A stretch of DNA of 64,000 nt from Saprospiraceae bacterium (GTDB lineage: Bacteria > Bacteroidota > Bacteroidia > Chitinophagales > Saprospiraceae): the NCBI GenBank assembly GCA_016719855.1, contig JADJYH010000006.1, positions 124,001 through 188,000 on the forward strand, in the 5' to 3' direction. Below are positions 58,734 through 64,000 of the stretch, one piece after another; the stretch's first letter is position 1, and each line of letters starts with the position of its first letter. Both the position numbers and the translations under genes were made by a program. The notes beneath the pieces are model-generated. The model was not told where the DNA came from. It did not search any database and saw only the letters and a program-made list of their open reading frames with translations.

Positions 58734-59663
58734 ATGGTTCTTCTCGACAACTACCAAGTCCGCAACATCGGCAACCTCGAACTTCTGGCCAAGCAGGTGG
58801 TGGAGGGTTTCATCATCGGCCTGCACAAATCGCCTTTTCATGGCTTTTCGGTCGAATTTGCGGAGCACCGCCTCTACAACCCCGGCGAGAGCACCAAGGA
58901 CATTGACTGGAAAGTGTTTGCTCGCACCGACCGGATGTACACCAAAAAGTTTGAGGAGGAAACCAACCTTCGCTGCCAAATCGTGGTGGACGCCAGCTCT
59001 TCGATGTACTTCCCTGAAGTGACGAACGAAGGCTCGAACTATACCAATAAACTGCGGTTTTCTGCCCTCGCCGCTGCCTCGCTGATGAACTTGTTGATGA
59101 AGCAGCGAGACGCTTTCGGGCTGACGATATTTGACGAGGAAATAAAAATGCACACCCGCTGCAAGTCGGCTACCTCGCATTACCGGCTGCTGCTGACCTA
59201 CCTCCAACAAATCATCGAAAACAGCCAACACAACCGCACAACCTCGGCAGCGAAGACGCTCCACCAGATAGCCGAAAGCATTCACAAGCGCTCCCTGGTG
59301 GTGATTTTCAGTGATATGTTTGAACACTCGGATAACTCCGAGGCACTGTTTTCGGCACTCCAGCACCTGAAACATGCCAAGCACGAGGTCATCCTTTTTC
59401 ACACGGTGGACAAGTCGCTGGAGATTGATTTCGAGTTTGAAAACCGGCCCTATCTGTTCATTGACATGGAGACTGGCGAGCAACTGCGGCTGCAGCCCAA
59501 CCAGGTCAAGGAAAACTACGTGAAACAAGTGGCGGCTTTCAAGGACGAGCTTCGCATGAAGTGCATGCAATACAAGGTTGATTTTGTGGAAGCGGACATC
59601 AACCAAGGCTTCCGCCCCATCTTGCAGGCTTGGCTGGTAAAACGGTCAAAAATGAGAGCGTAA
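58734..59663 (+). CDS. DUF58 domain-containing protein
   Basis: A 309-residue protein. The DUF58 signature is clear: HRLYNPGESTKDIDWKVFAR, TDRMYTKKFEEETNLRC, then a VWA-like strand QIVVDASSSMYFP. It also has SLVVIFSDMFEHSDNSEALF. DUF58 proteins normally sit with a MoxR ATPase and Bat proteins in stress operons, but none of these is adjacent. Cytoplasmic. The start lies in a repeat of CAATCCG units. Confidence 0.88.
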   Translation: MVLLDNYQVRNIGNLELLAKQVVEGFIIGLHKSPFHGFSVEFAEHRLYNPGESTKDIDWKVFARTDRMYTKKFEEETNLRCQIVVDASSSMYFPEVTNEGSNYTNKLRFSALAAASLMNLLMKQRDAFGLTIFDEEIKMHTRCKSATSHYRLLLTYLQQIIENSQHNRTTSAAKTLHQIAESIHKRSLVVIFSDMFEHSDNSEALFSALQHLKHAKHEVILFHTVDKSLEIDFEFENRPYLFIDMETGEQLRLQPNQVKENYVKQVAAFKDELRMKCMQYKVDFVEADINQGFRPILQAWLVKRSKMRA

Positions 59664-59667
59664 ACTG

Positions 59668-59796
59668 AGGGTTTGAGGGTTTGAGAGGTAGAGGGTTTGA
59701 GGTTTCCCGTACTCCTTCAACTTCTCAAACCCTAGAAGGCTATCACGCAAACCTCAACCTCTTAATCCCTCAAACTCTAAATCTCTCAAACCCTCA
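59668..59796. repeat. Short-unit inverted repeat between DUF58 and MbnP genes
   Basis: GAGGGTTTGAGGGTTTGAGA units on the left (from 59668) are faced by CTCAAACCC and CTCTCAAACCCTC units on the right (59729-59796). It can fold as a long hairpin in the leader of the next gene. Confidence 0.65.
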
Positions 59797-59801
59797 TCCA
59801 C

Positions 59802-60650
59802 GTGCGATTCTGGCTTTTACTTCCCATTGTGCTATTGATGTCGGCTTGCTACGAGCCGAAAGAAGGTTGCCTCGACATTGAAGCGACGAACTACGATGTC
59901 AGTGCTGACGACCCGTGCCCAACTTGCTGCAAATACCCAAGTATTTCCATTCAAGTGCAGCACAATGTGGTTTTGCCTACCATGCCCGACACGTCGTTTT
60001 CGATGAAATATGCCACGAAGTATCAATCGCCCTTTGACACACACCACTTTTTTTTCATTGACCGAAGCCGGTTTTTCATTTCCGACTTGAAACTGGTGCG
60101 GGCATCGGGCGAGGAGGTTGGCGTGACCGACTCGGTCTGGCTACCACTGACCAACGGCGATTCCATTTTTGTGGAAAACAATTTTTCGAAGCACGACCGG
60201 GACATTTTTCAAGCAGCCACCATTGGCACGGTGAAAACGGTTGGGACTTTTTCGGGTATAAAATTCACGCTTGGCCTGCCGGAGCAAATCGTGCAGGAGG
60301 TTTGGATTGACACCTTGGCTGCGGGTCATCCGTTGGCAGTGGAAAACGATACACTGAGCTATGACGAAACCTATGGAATCATCCCTAATCACCTGATTAT
60401 CAGGCCGGATACACTGGACGACACCCAGCCGATTGACTTCCGTTTCAATGACCCCAAGCAAATATCACTTGATTTTTCTCAACCCTTTTCCGTCGAACGG
60501 GGTTTCAATATCAAGCTGGTGATTCGGCTGAACTACATGGTGTTGTTTGAGAATATTGATTTCAAGAACGATACCCCGGAGGTGATGCGGGCAAAGATTG
60601 ACAGCCAGCTAACCAATGCGTTTTCAGTGGTGTCCATCAAGCTGGAATAA
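59802..60650 (+). CDS. MbnP-like lipoprotein
   Basis: A 282-residue protein, start GTG 59802 (MRFWLLLPIVLLMSACYEPK), a lipoprotein signal. A Cys-rich segment (DPCPTCCKYPSISIQ) is followed by a domain with RFFISDLKLVRASGEEVGV, GTVKTVGTFSGIKFTLGLPE and FNIKLVIRLNYMVLF, resembling MbnP, the periplasmic partner of MbnH/MauG-like haem enzymes. A second MbnP-like gene and a di-haem peroxidase follow, the usual arrangement. Confidence 0.75.
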   Translation: MRFWLLLPIVLLMSACYEPKEGCLDIEATNYDVSADDPCPTCCKYPSISIQVQHNVVLPTMPDTSFSMKYATKYQSPFDTHHFFFIDRSRFFISDLKLVRASGEEVGVTDSVWLPLTNGDSIFVENNFSKHDRDIFQAATIGTVKTVGTFSGIKFTLGLPEQIVQEVWIDTLAAGHPLAVENDTLSYDETYGIIPNHLIIRPDTLDDTQPIDFRFNDPKQISLDFSQPFSVERGFNIKLVIRLNYMVLFENIDFKNDTPEVMRAKIDSQLTNAFSVVSIKLE

Positions 60651-60707
60651 CCGTAATTTTGTTCGAAACCTACCGTTGACTATAAAGCCACAAACCAAAT
60701 TTTTGCC

Positions 60708-61486
60708 ATGAAGAAATTCCTTTTTTTGTTGATTGCTGCCGCTGGCATTTTTTCCTGTAACGATGACGACCAGCCTGCCGCGGATTCTACCACGGTAAAC
60801 CTGAACTTCAAGGCCGAATACGACGGCTCTCCACTGGTGCTTTACCAAGCACTCGACTACCCCGATGGCAAGCAAATTCGGATGCAGAACTTCAATTTTT
60901 TTGTCTCAAATATCACCTTGCTTGGCGAGGGAGCTACGCCCGACCATCTGCTCACCGAGGTCGAGTTTTTTGATTTCAAGGACAACCTCGATTTGGCGGC
61001 GGCTCAAACAGCCCTTACCCGCAAATATGAAAAGTGCCGTCCGGCACCTACCAAGGCATCAAAATTGACTTTGGCGTACCGGCCAGCCTCAACAACGCCG
61101 ACGCTGGGAAGCTTGACAACAGCAACCCGCTTCGCCAGGCTTTTTCCAGCCATTTTTGGACTGATTGGGGCAGCTTTATTTTTATGAAATCGGAGGGCAT
61201 CTACGACCTGAACGGCGACGGCGTTTTCAATCAAAGCGACCGAGGCTTTGAACACCATCCAGGCTCCAACGCTGTGTTCACTTCGGTGACAAAAATCAAG
61301 TCATTTTCCCTTGAGAAAGGCACTACATTCGACTTGAATTTGGTCGCCGACGTTTTCAAAATCTATGTCAACAATGGCGTGGCACTCGACTTGACCGACC
61401 CCGCAAACAAGGACACCCAAGAGCTTACCGATATGCCACTTGCCATCGAACTGATGAGCCATTGGGAGCAGGCTTGTGAATTTTAA
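60708..61486 (+). CDS. MbnP family lipoprotein (frameshifted)
   Basis: About 259 residues. Lipoprotein signal MKKFLFLLIAAAGIFSCND, then VNLNFKAEYDGSPLVLYQAL, MQNFNFFVSNITLL and, after one A is restored at 61030-61033, VPSGTYQGIKIDFGVPASLN, HFWTDWGSFIFMKSEGIYDL and FEHHPGSNAVFTSVTKIKSF. The His-containing FEHHPGSNA is typical of MbnP copper/haem-partner proteins. It lies 12 bases before the di-haem peroxidase gene. Confidence 0.88.
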
Positions 61487-61498
61487 ACCATTTTGGGC

Positions 61499-62626
61499 AT
61501 GAAAAAAATTAGTTTATTCCTTTTTTTGCTGCTACTCGGCCTTGCTGCTTGCGTGGATGATGATGGCAACGACCCTGTGGTGGGCGAGGATTTGACCAAC
61601 ATCCCATACGACCCAACCCCGCACGAACTGACCATCCCACCCGGCCTCCCTTCCATGGATATCCCAGCGGACAACCCGCTCACGGACGAGGGAATCGAAC
61701 TCGGCAGGCGGTTGTTTTATGACCCAATTTTATCCAAGGACAGTACGATTTCGTGCAGCAGTTGCCACAAGCTGACGAGCAGCTTCAACGACGTCGTGGC
61801 CATCAGCCCAGGCGTGGGCGGGCTGCTCGGCAACCGAAGCTCCATGTCGCTGATAAATATTGGGTTTCAAACCAAAGGCTTATTCTGGGATGGGCGCTCC
61901 CCAAATTTGGAGGACCAAGCGCTTCACCCTGTCGAAAATCCCCTCGAAATGGCGGAAATGTGGAAGGACGTGGAGGTGAAACTCCGCCGCCACCCAGACT
62001 ACAAGAAGCGGTTCCGGCAAGCATTTGGCATTGACAATACACTCAATATCACCAAGGAACTGGCCGCCAAATCTATTGCCCAATTTGAGCGGACGCTCAT
62101 CAGCGCCAACTCCCGTTACGACAAAAAGAAGTTCCAACTTGACCCGAACCCGTTCCTCCTCTCCGACTTGGAAGTGGACGGCCAAAAAATCTATTTTGAT
62201 GACCTGCTTGGGAGTCCGGGAGACCCAGTTGGCCACTGCGCACACTGCCACGATGGCGGGGCACTTTATTCATCCGAAGTTTACCGGAACAACGCCATCA
62301 CGCAAGTGGCCACGCTGAACGATTTTCCTGACAAAGGCCTTGGCGGCATCACCGGCAACCTGACCGACAACGGCATGTTCAGGTCGCCTTCGCTCCGCAA
62401 TATTGCCCTCACGCCACCCTACATGCACGACGGGAGTTTCCAAACGCTTGAGGCTGTCATAGAGCATTACAACTCTGGCGGGCACTATGCCGACAACGTA
62501 GTCATTGGCTCCATCACACAATTGAACCTGAGTGAGTACGACAAACAGGCGCTGCTGGCCTTCCTGCACACGTTGACCGACACGACGTACTACGACAACC
62601 CGGCGTTTAAAAACCCATTTCAGTAA
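61499..62626 (+). CDS. Di-haem cytochrome c peroxidase (MauG/CcpA family)
   Basis: A 375-residue lipoprotein (MKKISLFLFLLLLGLAACVD). Two haem c motifs: CSSCH at residues 86-90 and CAHCH near 247. Other family features are GRRLFYDPILSKDSTISCSS, FWDGRSPNLEDQALHPVENP, MFRSPSLRNIALTPPYMHDG. It reduces peroxide or oxidises a protein partner in the periplasm. The tandem with MbnP-like genes suggests an MbnH-type function on a Trp or copper-protein substrate rather than plain peroxidase work. The start is ATG 61499. Confidence 0.92.
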   Translation: MKKISLFLFLLLLGLAACVDDDGNDPVVGEDLTNIPYDPTPHELTIPPGLPSMDIPADNPLTDEGIELGRRLFYDPILSKDSTISCSSCHKLTSSFNDVVAISPGVGGLLGNRSSMSLINIGFQTKGLFWDGRSPNLEDQALHPVENPLEMAEMWKDVEVKLRRHPDYKKRFRQAFGIDNTLNITKELAAKSIAQFERTLISANSRYDKKKFQLDPNPFLLSDLEVDGQKIYFDDLLGSPGDPVGHCAHCHDGGALYSSEVYRNNAITQVATLNDFPDKGLGGITGNLTDNGMFRSPSLRNIALTPPYMHDGSFQTLEAVIEHYNSGGHYADNVVIGSITQLNLSEYDKQALLAFLHTLTDTTYYDNPAFKNPFQ

Positions 62627-62651
62627 ACTGATTTAACAATTAGTTTATCCA

Positions 62652-62716
62652 AAGGGGTGCAAAATTGCAATCGCTTTCAAGCGGTTTTGGCAACTTTGCA
62701 CCCCTTAATTTTTTTA
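62652..62716 (+). terminator. Terminator after cytochrome c peroxidase
   Basis: AAGGGGTGCAAA (62652-62663) pairs with TTTGCACCCCTT (62695-62706), a 12-bp perfect stem, followed by AATTTTTTT. The T run lies just before the next gene's ATG at 62716. Confidence 0.75.
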
Positions 62717-63750
62717 TGATGAACAAATTTTTTACCGCCCTTTTTGCCTTGTTTTTGCTGGCGCAATGCAATGTTTCCAAGTCCGCCAAAAACGGAGAAG
62801 CAGTCAGTTATCGGGTAGCATTTTACAACGTCGAAAACCTGTTCGACACCGTGGATGACCCAGCCATGCCAGATGAGGAGTTTTTGCCCGAAAGCAAGAA
62901 AAACTGGACACCTGAGCGCTACCAGAAAAAACTCGACCACTTGGCCAAGGTCGTGGAGGGCATGGGCTACCCGGCGCTCCTTGGCTTGGCCGAGGTGGAA
63001 AACGAAGCTGTTTTAATGGATTTTTGCGAAAAAACCAGCCTACAACCACACGACTACGGCATTGTCCATTTCGAATCACCCGATTTTCGGGGCATTGATG
63101 TGGCGCTGCTTTATAAAAAAAGCATGTTCACCGTCATCGCTGCCGACACCATCCGCATCAAGTTCCCGGCAGGAATGATACCCGACAATCCAAATTACAC
63201 TACCCGTGACCTGTTGGTGGTGGAGGGCAAGTTTAAGGGAAAGGAAAGGCTACACCTTATCGTAGCACACCTTCCGTCCAGGAGCGGTGGGCAGCGGGAA
63301 ACTGAGCCGAGGCGGATGCATGTTGCCTCGCAAATCGGGAGGAAAGTAGATGCAATTTTCAAGGAAGAACCCAACGCCAACATCGTCGTCATGGGCGACA
63401 TGAACGACGAGCCAACCGACCCAAGCATGTTGCAAAACCTTGATGCACAACCACTTGGGAGTAGTTTTTCTTCCAATGCCATGTACAATTGTTTTTCAAA
63501 ATTGAAGGAAGACGGCTTGGGCAGCTACCGTTACAAGGGAAATTGGAACATGCTCGACCAAATCATGCTTTCTACCCACTTGATGGAGGGAACGAAGCAT
63601 TTGAAGTATGCCAAATCCGCCATTTTTCAAGCAGATTGGATGATGTACAAGGATGATAAATATGGGCTGTCCCCGAACAGGACTTACGGCGGCGACCGTT
63701 ATTTCGGTGGGTATAGCGACCATCTGCCAGTGTACGTGGAACTGAAATGA
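62716..63750 (+). CDS. Endonuclease/exonuclease/phosphatase family lipoprotein
   Basis: About 344 residues. Start ATG 62716 (MMNKFFTALFALFLLAQCN) gives a lipoprotein signal. EEP fold motifs: FYNVENLFDTVDDPAMPDEE, LGLAEVENEAVLMDFC (catalytic Glu), VAHLPSRSGGQRE, VVMGDMNDEPTDPSM (Asp, Asn) and a final SDHLPVYVEL (Asp-His). These are the metal and catalytic residues of the DNase I-like superfamily. Substrate could be DNA, RNA or a phosphoester. Exported, so it may scavenge phosphate or nucleotides. Confidence 0.88.
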   Translation: MMNKFFTALFALFLLAQCNVSKSAKNGEAVSYRVAFYNVENLFDTVDDPAMPDEEFLPESKKNWTPERYQKKLDHLAKVVEGMGYPALLGLAEVENEAVLMDFCEKTSLQPHDYGIVHFESPDFRGIDVALLYKKSMFTVIAADTIRIKFPAGMIPDNPNYTTRDLLVVEGKFKGKERLHLIVAHLPSRSGGQRETEPRRMHVASQIGRKVDAIFKEEPNANIVVMGDMNDEPTDPSMLQNLDAQPLGSSFSSNAMYNCFSKLKEDGLGSYRYKGNWNMLDQIMLSTHLMEGTKHLKYAKSAIFQADWMMYKDDKYGLSPNRTYGGDRYFGGYSDHLPVYVELK

Positions 63751-63756
63751 TCGGAT

Positions 63757-64000
63757 TTATTGGCCTGTTTTTGACAGGTTGCGTTTTGCTTTCCGCTTGT
63801 TGCTTGCTTCAAACAGTTCGCTGAACGAGTCGAACTCCCGTTTATAACTCAACGCAAAACCCGTCTTGTTTCGACGTCCGCTGGCAATGTCCGTTTCTGT
63901 ACCGGCATAGGCCCGTATTTTCAGTCGGCGGTCTTTGGTCAGCACGTATTCAATCACGAACTCGCCTGCCAGTAGCCCGTTTGTCCCGGTATAAGTTTGG
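63757..64000 (-). CDS. tamB: TamB-like translocation/assembly module, C-terminal end (partial)
   Basis: The frame is open to the window edge. The visible 80 residues (AGEFVIEYVLTKDRRLKIRA, SGRRNKTGFALSYKREFD, SFSELFEASNKRKAK) match the end of the DUF490/TamB domain, where EY-x-LT-x-DG/R-x-L-x-lRA and the KTG-x-x-L-x-Y-x-x-EFD pattern are typical in Bacteroidota. TamB-like proteins bridge inner and outer membrane for lipid or protein transport. Convergent with the EEP gene. Confidence 0.75.
   Translation of the reverse strand, partial: QTYTGTNGLLAGEFVIEYVLTKDRRLKIRAYAGTETDIASGRRNKTGFALSYKREFDSFSELFEASNKRKAKRNLSKTGQ

Noticed and set aside
58734..59663. DUF58 gene as a distant part of the island
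   Set aside because: It lies 4 kb beyond the island edge among housekeeping genes, and DUF58 proteins are common in the phylum.
59668..59796. CRISPR array
   Set aside because: Units are 8-10 bases, irregular and inverted, with no spacers or cas genes.

Overview
The window looks like a chromosome segment of a Bacteroidota bacterium, most likely of the Saprospiraceae type. The signs are a 1,255-residue secreted protein ending in a gliding-motility/type IX secretion C-terminal domain, several lipoproteins, LVIVD, MbnP and ThuA/PQQ-dehydrogenase families, and promoters of the TAnnTTTG form. The placement is inference from family content; there is no rRNA marker here.

Flank 1 (1-31.8 kb) is ordinary chromosome: a partial DAO oxidoreductase, a flavin amine oxidase with an in-frame TAG, a beta-helix protein, recQ plus a glycosyltransferase, an LVIVD lipoprotein, a large ThuA/PQQ-dehydrogenase/cytochrome c protein, a PIN toxin-antitoxin pair, etfBA, a DUF1549/DUF1553 cytochrome protein, transaldolase, a Upf1-like helicase, a CDP-alcohol phosphatidyltransferase, ruvB, icd and the T9SS substrate. 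Flank 2 (55.2-64 kb) has rpiB, a VOC protein, a DUF2007 protein, a sulfotransferase, a DUF58 protein, two MbnP-like lipoproteins, a di-haem cytochrome c peroxidase, an endonuclease/exonuclease/phosphatase and the end of tamB.

The centre (32.1-54.7 kb) is an accessory island and the main discovery. It carries a complete ubiquitin-like conjugation set (E1-like ThiF protein, E2/UBC-fold protein, ubiquitin-like beta-grasp protein, two JAMM proteases), three caspase-like proteases of different architecture (caspase-TM, caspase-alpha/beta hydrolase, caspase-TPR-TM), a VWA membrane protein, an FHA protein, a degenerate M48-like membrane protein, a TPR-SH3 protein, and a set of envelope-spanning proteins built from signal peptide, beta-rich domains and a C-terminal TM. 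One of these, once frameshifts are bridged, carries a JAMM domain on its cytoplasmic side. The island has three transcription units: 36272->32125 (-), 36464->42818 (+) and 54696->42881 (-). The first two diverge from a shared promoter region. Members on both sides of the membrane share a YL-x2-YP-x-G repeat and a GG-x-PPY module. My reading is a membrane-sensing, Ubl-regulated, caspase-executed stress or defence system; this is inference.

Many genes are split by one-base frameshifts, mostly missing bases in short homopolymers, and bridging them restores sensible proteins each time. I read these as sequence errors, not pseudogenes, and give full bridged coordinates. Several hairpin elements, MITE-like insertions (one at the end of the Ubl gene) and microsatellite-like inverted repeats lie between genes. 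I saw no rRNA, tRNA, CRISPR array or transposase.
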